Assembly: GCA_937926555.1 (NCBI GenBank)
Contig: CALAZX010000003.1
Coordinates: 1 to 16,482 of the forward strand
Reading direction: 5' to 3'
DNA: 16,482 bases
Source of the DNA: an uncultured Negativicutes bacterium
Lineage (GTDB): Bacteria > Bacillota > Negativicutes > Acidaminococcales > Acidaminococcaceae
Below the pieces are notes generated by a model, which searched no databases, was not told where the DNA came from, and was given only the letters and a program-made list of their open reading frames with translations. The position numbers and the translations under genes were made by a program. Shown piece after piece: positions 6,606-14,353 of the stretch. Numbering within the stretch: the first letter of the stretch is position 1; every line of letters begins with the position of its first letter.

Positions 6606-6928
6606 CAGTCGGAAAAGCCCGCAGCCATACAGGCTGCGGGAAGATGGGATTTTCGGCCATAAAGTGCTCTGCACCAAACAGTTCAGCAGGCTGCCGGAAG
6701 AACATGTATCCGGATGCAAGTTTCCGGATAGACAAGAAAGCGGACAAGCAAGACGGGGCGGCAGCCGGAAAAGAGGCGGCTGCGGCACCGGGCGCGGGGA
6801 ACGCGCCATCAATCATAAGAAATGTGAGAGCCGTCAGAGAAGACGGCGTCAAACCATAAAAGCGGCGGAACGGTTATCCGCCGCAGGAGGTCCCGGCCAT
6901 TCCGGGAAGAAGGGATGAGGAGTTTATC
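6606..6928 (+). other. Densely structured 323-bp non-coding gap between cbiG and cbiH
   Basis: I see no credible gene here, but a run of consecutive inverted repeats: CCCGCAGCC/GGCTGCGGG (6618-6640, nine pairs), GTGC/GCAC (6664-6674), ATCCGGA/TCCGGAT (6708-6729), GCAGCCG/CGGCTGC (6761-6783), GGCGCG/CGCGCC (6791-6807), GCCGTC/GACGGC (6830-6847), GCGGCGGA/TCCGCCGC (6862-6884) and TCCCGG/CCGGGA (6891-6907). None is followed by a T-run on this strand, so they are not ordinary terminators, and I find no good promoter. The last two stems flank an AGGAGG (6885-6890). The cbiH Shine-Dalgarno is GAGGAG at 6917-6922. It matches no riboswitch class I can name. Confidence 0.6.
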
Positions 6929-7663
6929 ATGAGCAAAGCGAAAGTATTTGTTGTAAGTTTAGGACCCGGCGGCGTGGAGCAGATGACCGAGCGCGCCATC
7001 AACGCACTGAAATCCTGTGACGTGATCACCGGCTACAATGTCTATGTGGACCTGATCAAAGCGGATTTCCCCGACAAGAAATTCATCCAGAACGGCATGC
7101 GCAAAGAGGTTGACCGCTGCAAGATGACCCTGGAGGAGGCTCTGAAGGGCCAGACCGTGGCTATCATCAGCTCCGGCGACGCAGGCGTATACGGCATGGC
7201 CGGCATCATGTGCGAAGTGGCCGCCGACCATCCGGAAGTGGAGATCGAAGTGGTTCCCGGCATCACCGCCGCATGCTCCGGCGCAGCTGTGCTGGGCGCT
7301 CCCCTGATCTGCGACTTCTGCCTGATCTCCCTCAGCGACCTGCTGACCCCCTGGGAGAAAATCGAGAAGAGACTGGACTGCGCATCCCAGGCCGACTTCT
7401 GCATCTGCATCTACAACCCTTCCAGCCGGAAGCGTCATGACTACCTGCAGAAAGCCTGCGACATCATGCTGAAGAACCAGTCCGGCGACATCCCCGCCGG
7501 CATCGTGCGCCAGATCGGCCGTGAGGGCCAGGAGTACGAGCTGACCACCCTGAGAGAGCTGCGTGACAAGAAAGTGGACATGTTCTCCACCGTCATCGTG
7601 GGCAACTCCCAGTCCAAGGTGATCAACGGCCGCATTGTGACCCCCAGAGGTTACAAGTTATAA
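6929..7663 (+). CDS. cbiH: Cobalt-factor III (C17)-methyltransferase, ring contracting
   Basis: CbiH methylates C17 and drives ring contraction, converting cobalt-factor III (cobalt-precorrin-3) to cobalt-precorrin-4. The 244-residue single-domain protein has LGPGG (11-15), 'ALKSCDVITGYNVYVDLI' typical of CbiH/CobJ, SSGDAGVYGMAG (81-92), 'PGITAACSGAAVLGAPL', and the C-terminal 'GIVRQIGREGQE' and 'STVIVGNSQSKV' segments. There is no extra C-terminal iron-sulfur domain as in the long CbiH60 variant. ATG 6929 has GAGGAG six bases upstream. Its TAA overlaps the next ATG by one base (TAATG). Confidence 0.96.
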   Translation: MSKAKVFVVSLGPGGVEQMTERAINALKSCDVITGYNVYVDLIKADFPDKKFIQNGMRKEVDRCKMTLEEALKGQTVAIISSGDAGVYGMAGIMCEVAADHPEVEIEVVPGITAACSGAAVLGAPLICDFCLISLSDLLTPWEKIEKRLDCASQADFCICIYNPSSRKRHDYLQKACDIMLKNQSGDIPAGIVRQIGREGQEYELTTLRELRDKKVDMFSTVIVGNSQSKVINGRIVTPRGYKL

Positions 7664-8430
7664 TGAGACGGGCAGTCTGGCTGGTCGCAGGGACATCGGA
7701 AGGCCGCCGTCTGGCTGAGGAGCTGGCGGATCTGGGCGTCCATGTCTATGTGACCGTGGCAACGGAGTACGGCGCCTCCCTGTTCCCGGAGAACGGCAAT
7801 ATCACCGTGGTCCCCGGGCGCATGACATTGGAGGATATGTGCGGGTTCATCCGCAAGTATCAGCCGGAACTGGTGCTGGACTCCTCCCACCCCTATGCGG
7901 TGGTGGTGACGGAGACAGTCCGGGAGGCATGCCGTCAGACAAACTGTGAATATATGCGGATGCTGCGTCCCGCCACGCCCCATGATGCGGACTGTGTCAT
8001 GGTGGACGATTTCGGCGAGGCTATGGAGGTGCTGAGCCACACCGAGGGTCCCATCTTCCTGACAACGGGAAGCAAGAACCTGGTGGACTTCACCCGGCTG
8101 CCGGATTATGCGGAGCGCATCACCTGCCGGATACTTCCCCTGCGGGATTCTCTGGACAACGCGCTGACCCTGGGCTACAAGCCCGGACAGATCATCTGCA
8201 TGCAGGGCCCCTTCAGCCGCGAGCTGAACGTGGCCATGTTCCGTCAGTGCGGCGCCCGGTTCGTGGTATCCAAAGACACCGGCAAGGCCGGCGGTTTCGA
8301 GGAGAAAGTGGCGGCGGCCCGTGAAGTGGGGGCCCGGCTGATCCTCATCCGGCGGAATCCGGAGGAGGGGGCCGACATGGCCGCGGTGATCGGAAAGCTG
8401 CGGCAGAGGTTCTCCGATGAGGGGAAATAA
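7663..8430 (+). CDS. cbiJ: Cobalt-precorrin-6A reductase
   Basis: CbiJ reduces the C18-C19 double bond of cobalt-precorrin-6A with a nicotinamide cofactor, giving 6B. The 255-residue protein begins with the family's nucleotide-binding segment 'WLVAGTSEGRRLAEEL' (GTSEGR at 10-15), contains 'LDSSHPYAVVVTE' in the position of the family's D-x-HPYA motif, then 'IFLTTGSKNLVDF' and the C-terminal 'VVSKDTGKAGGFEEKVAAA' followed by a hydrophobic strand. No independent Shine-Dalgarno is obvious; the TAATG junction with cbiH suggests termination-reinitiation. cbiET begins 12 bp downstream. Confidence 0.94.
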   Translation: MRRAVWLVAGTSEGRRLAEELADLGVHVYVTVATEYGASLFPENGNITVVPGRMTLEDMCGFIRKYQPELVLDSSHPYAVVVTETVREACRQTNCEYMRMLRPATPHDADCVMVDDFGEAMEVLSHTEGPIFLTTGSKNLVDFTRLPDYAERITCRILPLRDSLDNALTLGYKPGQIICMQGPFSRELNVAMFRQCGARFVVSKDTGKAGGFEEKVAAAREVGARLILIRRNPEEGADMAAVIGKLRQRFSDEGK

Positions 8431-8442
8431 AGGAGCGCTATC

Positions 8443-9660
8443 ATGCTGAAAGTGAATGTGATCGGCATCGGTCCCGGCAACCCGGATCTTCTGACCGGCG
8501 CCGCCCGCCATGCCATTGAGGAGAGCACGATCCTGGCCGGCGACCGCCGGATGCTGGAGCAGTTCGGGGAAGGCCGGAAGACCGTCCCCACCATCCGCAC
8601 CGGTGAGCTGGCGGAGATCGCCGCCAAGGCCGATCCGGAGAAAGACATCCTGGGCATCCTGGTGTCCGGCGATGTGGGTTTCTTCAGCCTGGCCAAGACC
8701 ATCTCGGGCAAACTGCCCGGCTGCGAGGTGCGCCGTTTCTGCGGTATCAGCAGCCTGGTCTATTTCGCCTCCCGTCTCCAGCTTTCCTGGGACGACGCGA
8801 AAATCATCAGCATGCACGGCCGGAACCAGAACCTGGTGTCCGCTGTGCTGTCCTACAAGAAAGTGTTCTCGCTGACCGGCGGGGAGAATTCCCCCCGGGA
8901 GCTGGCCCGCCACCTGTGTGAGCACGGGCTGGGGGATGTGACGGTCCATGTGGGTTCCCGTCTGTCCTACAGTGACGAGGAGATTGTCAGCGGCACGGCG
9001 GCGGAGATCGCGGAGAAAGATTTCCCCTCCCTGTCCGTGATGATGATCCTCAACCCCCATGCGGGGGGACCCCTGCGCCAGAAGGTCCATGGCCTGGATG
9101 ACAGCCTGTTCATCCGGGGCAAGGCTCCCATGACGAAGCAGGAGGTGCGCAGCGTGTCCTTGTCCAAACTGCAGCCGGCTCCGGCGGATATCATCTACGA
9201 TATCGGCGCGGGCACCGGCTCCTGTTCGGTGGAACTGGCGCTGCAGGCTCCTCTGGGCAAAGTGTACGCCTTCGAGCAGAAAGCGGAGGCCCTGGAGCTG
9301 CTGAAACTGAACCGGGAACGGTTCCATTGCGACAATCTTGAGATTGTGGCCGGCGAGGCCAGTGAGATGCTGGCGTCGGCACCCGCCCCCGACTGCGTCT
9401 TCATCGGCGGCAGCGGCGGCAAGCTGGGGAAAATGCTGGACGACATCTACGCCCGGAACCCCAAGTGCCGTGTGGTGGTGAACGTGATCGCGCTGGAGAC
9501 TCTCTGCGCGGTGGTGGAGTACTATAAAGCCAAGGCGGACTACGCCCTGGACATCGTGAACATCTCCTCCGCGGAGAGCAAGAAGCTGGGACGGTACCAT
9601 CTGATGATGGCCCAGAATCCCATCTATGTGATCACGGCCTGGAAAAAAGAAGAAGAATGA
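8443..9660 (+). CDS. cbiET: Bifunctional cobalt-precorrin-7 (C5)- and -6B (C15)-methyltransferase, CbiE-CbiT fusion
   Basis: One 405-residue chain joins the two enzymes. Residues 1 to about 200 are CbiE, a tetrapyrrole methylase with GIGPGNP (8-14) and 'GILVSGDVGFFSLA', which methylates C5. Residues from about 215 are CbiT, a class I Rossmann methyltransferase with DIGAGTG (253-259), which methylates C15 and removes the C12 acetate carboxyl. The domain order is that of aerobic CobL. The reactions convert cobalt-precorrin-6B to -7 and then -8. The product would be used by CbiC, whose gene is not in the window. ATG 8443 has AAGGAG (8430-8435) seven bases upstream, overlapping the cbiJ stop. Confidence 0.95.
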   Translation: MLKVNVIGIGPGNPDLLTGAARHAIEESTILAGDRRMLEQFGEGRKTVPTIRTGELAEIAAKADPEKDILGILVSGDVGFFSLAKTISGKLPGCEVRRFCGISSLVYFASRLQLSWDDAKIISMHGRNQNLVSAVLSYKKVFSLTGGENSPRELARHLCEHGLGDVTVHVGSRLSYSDEEIVSGTAAEIAEKDFPSLSVMMILNPHAGGPLRQKVHGLDDSLFIRGKAPMTKQEVRSVSLSKLQPAPADIIYDIGAGTGSCSVELALQAPLGKVYAFEQKAEALELLKLNRERFHCDNLEIVAGEASEMLASAPAPDCVFIGGSGGKLGKMLDDIYARNPKCRVVVNVIALETLCAVVEYYKAKADYALDIVNISSAESKKLGRYHLMMAQNPIYVITAWKKEEE

Positions 9661-9691
9661 TCCGGAGAATCCGGTGAGAATCGATGCAAAA

Positions 9692-9732
9692 GGGCAGGAA
9701 TCCCGGATCTTTGCTATCCTGCGGTCCTGCCC
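9692..9732 (+). other. Stem-loop upstream of cbiA
   Basis: GGGCAGGA (9692-9699) pairs perfectly with TCCTGCCC (9725-9732), enclosing a second short stem GGAT/ATCC (9705-9708, 9716-9719). A smaller CCGGA-GAA-TCCGG hairpin precedes it (9662-9674). No T-run follows. The stem ends 13 bases before the cbiA Shine-Dalgarno, so it may protect or process the message. It also argues that the in-frame upstream codons 9674-9757 are leader rather than coding. Confidence 0.45.
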
Positions 9733-9757
9733 TCGCGCATTATACAGGGGTGATAGG

Positions 9758-11113
9758 ATGAAAACGAATGTTCCGCGTCTGCTTTTCGCCGCGCCTCAGA
9801 GCGGCAGCGGCAAGACCACGGTGGTCTGCGGTATCCTGCGGGCTCTGCTGCGGAAGCAGTTCCGCGTGGCCGCTTTCAAGAGCGGTCCCGACTATATAGA
9901 CCCTATGTTCCATACCCGGGTGATCGGGGCGAAATCCCGCAACCTGGACCTGTATCTGGTGGGAGAGGAGAATGTACGCCGTCTGCTGGCCAAGAACGCC
10001 GCCGACAGCGACATCGCCATCCTGGAAGGGGCCATGGGCTTCTATGACGGCATGGGGAAGACAACCACCGCCAGCGCCTATGATCTGGCCCGCACTGTGA
10101 AAGCGCCGGTGGTGCTGATCATCAACGGCAAAGGGGCGGCCCTGTCCATGGGCGCCATCATCAAGGGATTCAGGGAATTCCGTGAAGACAGCAATATACA
10201 GGGCGTCATCCTCAACAATGTGACGAAGATGACCTACCTGTTCTATAAAGAGGAGATCGAGCGGGAGACCGGCGTGAAGCTGTACGGCTACCTGCCCCGG
10301 CTGGAGGAGTGCAATCTGGAGAGCCGCCACCTGGGCCTGGTCACCGCGGAGGAAGTGGGAAGCCTGGAAGCCATCGTCGACAGACTGGCGGATGAGGTTT
10401 CCGGCTCCGTGGATCTGGAGGGTCTGATGCAGCTGGCCGCCACGGCGGAGCCGCTGGATTATGAACCGCTGGCCATCGGGCCTCTGGGGAAGGTGCGCCT
10501 GGCCGTGGCCATGGACAAAGCCTTCAACTTCTACTATCAGGACGCGCTGGACCTGCTGGCGGAGCTGGGTGCGGAGATCGTGCCTTTCAGCCCCCTGGAG
10601 GACCGGGAGCTGCCCGACTGTGACGGACTGGTGCTGGGCGGCGGCTATCCGGAGCTCTATGCGGAGCGCCTGGCGGCCAATGTGACCATGCGTGAATCCA
10701 TCCGGCAGTCGCTGGAGAAGGGGATGCCCTGCTTCGCCGAGTGCGGCGGCTTCATGTACCTGATGGAAGGATTCGACGACGGGGAGAAGGTCCATCCCTG
10801 GGTAGGCGCCTTCGAGGGCACCTGCCGCATGACGGAGAAGCTGCAGCGTTTCGGCTATGTGACGCTCTCCGCCAACAAGGACAACGTTCTCTGTCCGGCG
10901 GGGGAGACCATCAACGCCCATGAGTTCCATTATTCGGACAGCACCAACAACGGCGGCGACTACACCGCCGTGAAGGCCATGAGGAAGACCTCCTGGCCCT
11001 GTGCCCATGCGACAGAGACAATCTACGCAGGGTATCCTCATCTTCATTTATGGGGCAATATCCATTTTGCGGAGAATTTCATCAGAGCCTGTCTGGCTTA
11101 CAGGAACTCCTGA
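9758..11113 (+). CDS. cbiA: Cobyrinate a,c-diamide synthase
   Basis: CbiA amidates the a and c carboxylates of cobyrinate, using ATP and glutamine. The 451-residue protein has an N-terminal dethiobiotin-synthetase-like ATPase domain with P-loop PQSGSGKTT (13-21), 'FKSGPDYIDPMFH' and 'LEGAMGFYDG', and a C-terminal class I glutamine amidotransferase domain with the nucleophile Cys329 in 'FAECGGFMYL' and the histidine-rich 'YPHLHLWGN' (His428, His430). A longer frame opens at 9674, but ATG 9758 is preceded by AGGGGTG (9746-9752) with a 5-nt spacer, and the homology begins here; the upstream 28 codons overlap a hairpin. The gene follows cbiET and precedes cbiB. Confidence 0.95.
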   Translation: MKTNVPRLLFAAPQSGSGKTTVVCGILRALLRKQFRVAAFKSGPDYIDPMFHTRVIGAKSRNLDLYLVGEENVRRLLAKNAADSDIAILEGAMGFYDGMGKTTTASAYDLARTVKAPVVLIINGKGAALSMGAIIKGFREFREDSNIQGVILNNVTKMTYLFYKEEIERETGVKLYGYLPRLEECNLESRHLGLVTAEEVGSLEAIVDRLADEVSGSVDLEGLMQLAATAEPLDYEPLAIGPLGKVRLAVAMDKAFNFYYQDALDLLAELGAEIVPFSPLEDRELPDCDGLVLGGGYPELYAERLAANVTMRESIRQSLEKGMPCFAECGGFMYLMEGFDDGEKVHPWVGAFEGTCRMTEKLQRFGYVTLSANKDNVLCPAGETINAHEFHYSDSTNNGGDYTAVKAMRKTSWPCAHATETIYAGYPHLHLWGNIHFAENFIRACLAYRNS

Positions 11114-11119
11114 CCGGGA

Positions 11120-11134
11120 GGCTTCTGACAAGCC
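11120..11134 (+). other. Small stem-loop between cbiA and cbiB
   Basis: GGCTT (11120-11124) pairs with AAGCC (11130-11134) around CTGAC. There is no T-run. It is the only structure in the 47-bp gap, and the cbiB Shine-Dalgarno follows at 11147-11152. Confidence 0.3.
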
Positions 11135-11160
11135 CATAAACGATATGAGGTGTATTGACA

Positions 11161-12129
11161 ATGATGCTTTTAGGTTCCATAATCTGCGGTTACATCCTTG
11201 ATCTGGCTATCGGGGACCCGCAGGGATGGCCCCATCCGATCATTCTGATCGGCAAACTGATCGGTTGGCTGGAGAAGAAGGTCCGCAGTATCTGCGGCAC
11301 GGATCCGGCCCGTCTGCGCTGGGGCGGCAGGGTGTTGGTGCTGATTGTCTGCCTCTGCTCCTTCCTGGTCCCTTACGGGATCCTCTACGGGGCGGAGCAG
11401 ATCAACGTGTGGTTCCGGTTCGCGCTGGAGTCCCTCATGTGCTACTATGTGTTCTGCACCCGCTGCCTGCGTGACGAGAGCATGAAGGTGTATGATGCCC
11501 TGGTGGCGGACGACCTGCCCCTGGCGCGGAAGATGCTGTCCTGGATCGTGGGACGCGACACCCAGGAGCTTTCCGCGGAGGAAGTGACCAAGGGCGCGGT
11601 GGAGACCGTGGCGGAGAACACCGCCGACGGCATCCTGGCCCCCATGTTCTACATGTTCATCGGCGGAGCCCCGCTGGCGTTCCTCTACAAGGGGATCAAC
11701 ACCATGGACTCCATGATCGGTTACAAAGACGAGAAATATCTCCACATCGGACGCTGCGCCGCGCTGCTGGATGATGTGGTGAACTATATCCCGGCGCGGA
11801 TCTGCGCGTTCTGCATGCTGGCGGGGAGTTTCTTCGCCAACCTGGACACCGCCCGGGCCTGGAAGGTCTTCAAGCGGGACCGCCACCACCATCTGAGCCC
11901 CAACTCCGCCATGACGGAGTCGGTGGCCGCCGGTGCGCTGCAGCTGCAGCTGGGCGGGGACCACTACTATTTCGGCAAGCTGGTCCACAAGGAGACCATC
12001 GGCGACAATATCCATCCTGCCTGTGCCGAGCACATCCGGCAGATGAATATTCTCATGTATTTCACCTCCCTCACCGGGCTGATCGGTTTCAGTCTGGTCC
12101 GGGCGGTAAGCTGTTTTTTCATATCATAA
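11161..12129 (+). CDS. cbiB: Adenosylcobinamide-phosphate synthase (membrane protein)
   Basis: CbiB joins the aminopropanol phosphate arm to adenosylcobyric acid, giving adenosylcobinamide phosphate. It is an integral membrane protein (CobD in the Pseudomonas nomenclature). The 322 residues begin with a hydrophobic helix leading into 'DLAIGDPQGWPHPI' (14-27), have a second helix at about 57-77, then the conserved 'ETVAENTADGILAPMFYMF' (148-166) and 'INTMDSMIGYKDEKYLHIG' (179-197) followed by 'LLDDVVNYIPAR' (202-213) and a C-terminal membrane helix. ATG 11161 is eight bases after GAGGTG (11147-11152). The TTG at 11155, also in frame, is too close to that site. Confidence 0.94.
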   Translation: MMLLGSIICGYILDLAIGDPQGWPHPIILIGKLIGWLEKKVRSICGTDPARLRWGGRVLVLIVCLCSFLVPYGILYGAEQINVWFRFALESLMCYYVFCTRCLRDESMKVYDALVADDLPLARKMLSWIVGRDTQELSAEEVTKGAVETVAENTADGILAPMFYMFIGGAPLAFLYKGINTMDSMIGYKDEKYLHIGRCAALLDDVVNYIPARICAFCMLAGSFFANLDTARAWKVFKRDRHHHLSPNSAMTESVAAGALQLQLGGDHYYFGKLVHKETIGDNIHPACAEHIRQMNILMYFTSLTGLIGFSLVRAVSCFFIS

Positions 12130-12150
12130 TGTGTTGGAGGGATGTTTTCT

Positions 12151-13233
12151 ATGTATAAATATGTTCACGGCGGCGACATCTATGATGCCGGGCTGAACAT
12201 GCGGAAAGAGGATATCCTTGATTTCTCCGCCAATATCAATCCCATGGGGCTGGCGCCCGGTGTCCGCGCGGCGCTGCGGGATGCCATTTCTGACAGCGTC
12301 AACTATCCGGACCCCTTCTGCCGGGAGCTGGTGCGGAAACTGGCTCTCCATCATGGAGTGGAGGAGCGTTCCGTCTACTGCGGCAACGGCGCGGCGGACG
12401 TGCTGTTCCGGCTGGCCCAGACCATCCGTCCCAAGCGGACCCTGGTCTACGCGCCCACCTTCGCCGACTACGAGAAGGCGGTGACCTCCGTGGGCAGCAA
12501 AGTGGAATATTACGAACTGCGGGAGGCGGACTGGTTCCGACCCCGTCCCGACCTGCTCCAGTCCATCCGGAAATCCCTGGACCTGGTGATCCTCTGCAAC
12601 CCCAACAACCCCACCGGCGTGCTGACGCCCAAGGAGCTGCTGCTGAAGGTGCTGGAGAAGTGCCGGAAGAAAGAGGTCTTCCTGGTGGTGGATGAATGCT
12701 TCCTGGATTTCGTGCCGGACGGGGAGAAATTCTCCCTGCTGGACCAGCTGGAGGAATACGACAACCTGGTGATCCTCAAGGCCTTCACCAAGACCTACGC
12801 CATCCCCGGCGTGCGCCTGGGGTACTGTCTTTCCGGCAACCATGAGCTGCTGGAGCGTCTGCGGGACTGCGGCCAGGACTGGAATGTGTCCGTGTTCGCC
12901 CAGGCGGCGGGCATCGCCGCGCTGGACGAGAAGGAATATCTCCGGAAATCGGTGGAGTTCATCGATGCGGAGAAGGTCTACATGGGAAACCAGCTCCAGA
13001 CGGTGGACTGCGTGGTTTACGGCGGAGCGGCGGACTACGTGTTCTTCCATTCCGAGCGTGAATGGGCGGAGCCTTTGCGGAAGCGGGGGATCCTGATCCG
13101 GGACTGCTCCAACTACCGGGGGCTGGGACCGGGATACTACCGTATCGCGGTGAAACGCCGTAAAGACAACAGGAAGCTGTTTATGACAATGAGGGAAATT
13201 ATAAAAGATGCGTTCATTACTCGTTTTGGTTGA
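12151..13233 (+). CDS. cobD: L-threonine-O-3-phosphate decarboxylase (PLP-dependent)
   Basis: CobD (Salmonella nomenclature) decarboxylates L-threonine-O-3-phosphate to (R)-1-amino-2-propanol phosphate, the linker used by CbiB. The 360-residue fold-type I aminotransferase-like protein starts with 'YKYVHGGDIYDAG', has SANINPMG (26-33), NPNNPTG (150-156), the cofactor-contacting VVDE (Asp181) and the Schiff-base Lys214 in 'FTKTYAIPGVRLGY'. Histidinol-phosphate aminotransferase is the nearest alternative, but the HGG N-terminus and the operon favour CobD. ATG 12151 lies nine bases after GGAGGG (12136-12141); ATG 12142 directly abuts that site. The 3' end overlaps the next gene by 26 bp. Confidence 0.93.
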   Translation: MYKYVHGGDIYDAGLNMRKEDILDFSANINPMGLAPGVRAALRDAISDSVNYPDPFCRELVRKLALHHGVEERSVYCGNGAADVLFRLAQTIRPKRTLVYAPTFADYEKAVTSVGSKVEYYELREADWFRPRPDLLQSIRKSLDLVILCNPNNPTGVLTPKELLLKVLEKCRKKEVFLVVDECFLDFVPDGEKFSLLDQLEEYDNLVILKAFTKTYAIPGVRLGYCLSGNHELLERLRDCGQDWNVSVFAQAAGIAALDEKEYLRKSVEFIDAEKVYMGNQLQTVDCVVYGGAADYVFFHSEREWAEPLRKRGILIRDCSNYRGLGPGYYRIAVKRRKDNRKLFMTMREIIKDAFITRFG

Positions 13234-14353
13234 CGGACTGGGGGATGACCCGATTCCCGCATGGGACGGGGAGACCCCCTTCACCCGCTCCCGGCATCCC
13301 CATATGGATGCCCTGGTGGAGACGGGCGCGCTGGCTCATGTGAGCATCAGCGGCAAGGACGTGGTTCCGGGGAGCCTGACCTGCATCCTGCGCCTCCTGG
13401 GCGTGGCGAAAGAGCAGTTCCCCTCCAACCGCGCCTATCTGGAGCTCCTGGCCCAGGGCCGGGACATCTCCGAGTTCGAGATGGTGCTGCGCTGCAACAT
13501 CGTCTCCGAGGACGAGGGGGGCCGGATGGTCTCTTTCAACGGCATGGGGCTCACACCCCGTGACATTGAGGAGATCACGGCGAAACTGGGAAGTTTCTCC
13601 CACGACATCGAGTTCCTGCATCTCTCCGACTACCGGAACCTGCTGGTGATGACCCGCAGCGACGGTGTGCTGGCCACAGAGACGGCACCGCCCCATGAGA
13701 GCATGGGACTGCCGTTGGAGGAGCTGCTGGGACCGCTGCGGGAGGCGTCTCTGTCCATGAGAGTCTTCATGGACCAGGCGGACCGGATCCTGGAGGACTA
13801 CAGCCGCAACGGGCTGCGGTACCGGATCTACCCCTGGGGGCCCTCCTGCCGGACGGAGCTTCCCTCCTTCCGCTCCCTGAACGGAAGGGACGGGGCGCTG
13901 GTGTGCCAGACGGAGATCGTCCGGGGCATCGGCCACGCCCTGGATATGGAGGTGCCTCCGCTGGAAGGCTGCACCGCGGATATCGACACGGATATCCGGG
14001 CCAAGCTGGAGGCTACCCGCGACATGCTGAAAAAACATCCTTTCGTGCTGGCCCATTTCAATGGCGCCGACGAAGCCGCTCACCGGCATGATTACGAAGG
14101 AAAGGCGGCCTTTGTGGCCAGGATTGACCGGGAGTTTCTGGGGCCACTGCTGGAAAGCGCGGATGAACCCATGCGGATCCTCATCTGCGGCGACCATGTC
14201 ACCAGCAGTGTCACCGGAAAACATACAAGGGGAGGCGGACCCGTCATCGCGGCGGTGGTTCCCCCGGCTGCGGAAGGCAGCCAGATTCCGCCACTGCGGA
14301 CTTATCGTGATATCATTCAGTTTATAACGAAAGAGAGTGAAGAAAATGGCTAA
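13208..14353 (+). CDS. Archaeal-type cofactor-independent phosphoglycerate mutase-like protein, probable cobalamin-pathway phosphotransferase or phosphatase
   Basis: The 381-residue protein belongs to the ApgM-like branch of the alkaline phosphatase superfamily. It keeps the probable metal and catalytic residues: Asp9 in 'VLVDGLGDD', Ser56 in PGS (nucleophile position), Arg95-Cys96-Asn97, 'GADEAAHRHD' (Asp288, His292), 'GDH' (Asp329, His330) and His339. The 'PGSD' of true ApgM is here 'PGSL'. A glycolytic mutase has no reason to be embedded in this operon: it overlaps cobD by 26 bp and cbiP by 8 bp. Members of this branch have been proposed as homoserine kinases, so L-threonine kinase feeding CobD is an attractive guess. 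Alpha-ribazole-phosphate phosphatase is the alternative. A GAGGG (13191-13195) lies 12 bases before the start. Family sure, function unproven. Confidence 0.85.
   Translation: MRSLLVLVDGLGDDPIPAWDGETPFTRSRHPHMDALVETGALAHVSISGKDVVPGSLTCILRLLGVAKEQFPSNRAYLELLAQGRDISEFEMVLRCNIVSEDEGGRMVSFNGMGLTPRDIEEITAKLGSFSHDIEFLHLSDYRNLLVMTRSDGVLATETAPPHESMGLPLEELLGPLREASLSMRVFMDQADRILEDYSRNGLRYRIYPWGPSCRTELPSFRSLNGRDGALVCQTEIVRGIGHALDMEVPPLEGCTADIDTDIRAKLEATRDMLKKHPFVLAHFNGADEAAHRHDYEGKAAFVARIDREFLGPLLESADEPMRILICGDHVTSSVTGKHTRGGGPVIAAVVPPAAEGSQIPPLRTYRDIIQFITKESEENG

Noticed and set aside
6618..6640. Nine-pair hairpin after cbiG as an intrinsic terminator
   Set aside because: On the plus strand it is followed by AAGATGGGA, not a T-run. 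Only the minus strand has a short CTTTTCC after it, and no gene there needs a terminator.
6644..6918. Two overlapping short plus-strand frames in the cbiG-cbiH gap (6644-6859 and 6664-6918)
   Set aside because: Neither has a Shine-Dalgarno at its start, both run through multiple hairpins, and the peptides are Arg/Gly/Ala/Lys-rich without any recognisable domain.
7651..9600. 649-codon open frame on the minus strand
   Set aside because: It is the shadow of cbiJ and cbiET; composition is typical of antisense translation and no domain is recognisable.
9674..9757. N-terminal extension of CbiA from 9674
   Set aside because: The extra 28 codons overlap a strong stem-loop and the good Shine-Dalgarno AGGGGTG serves ATG 9758, where homology to the family begins.
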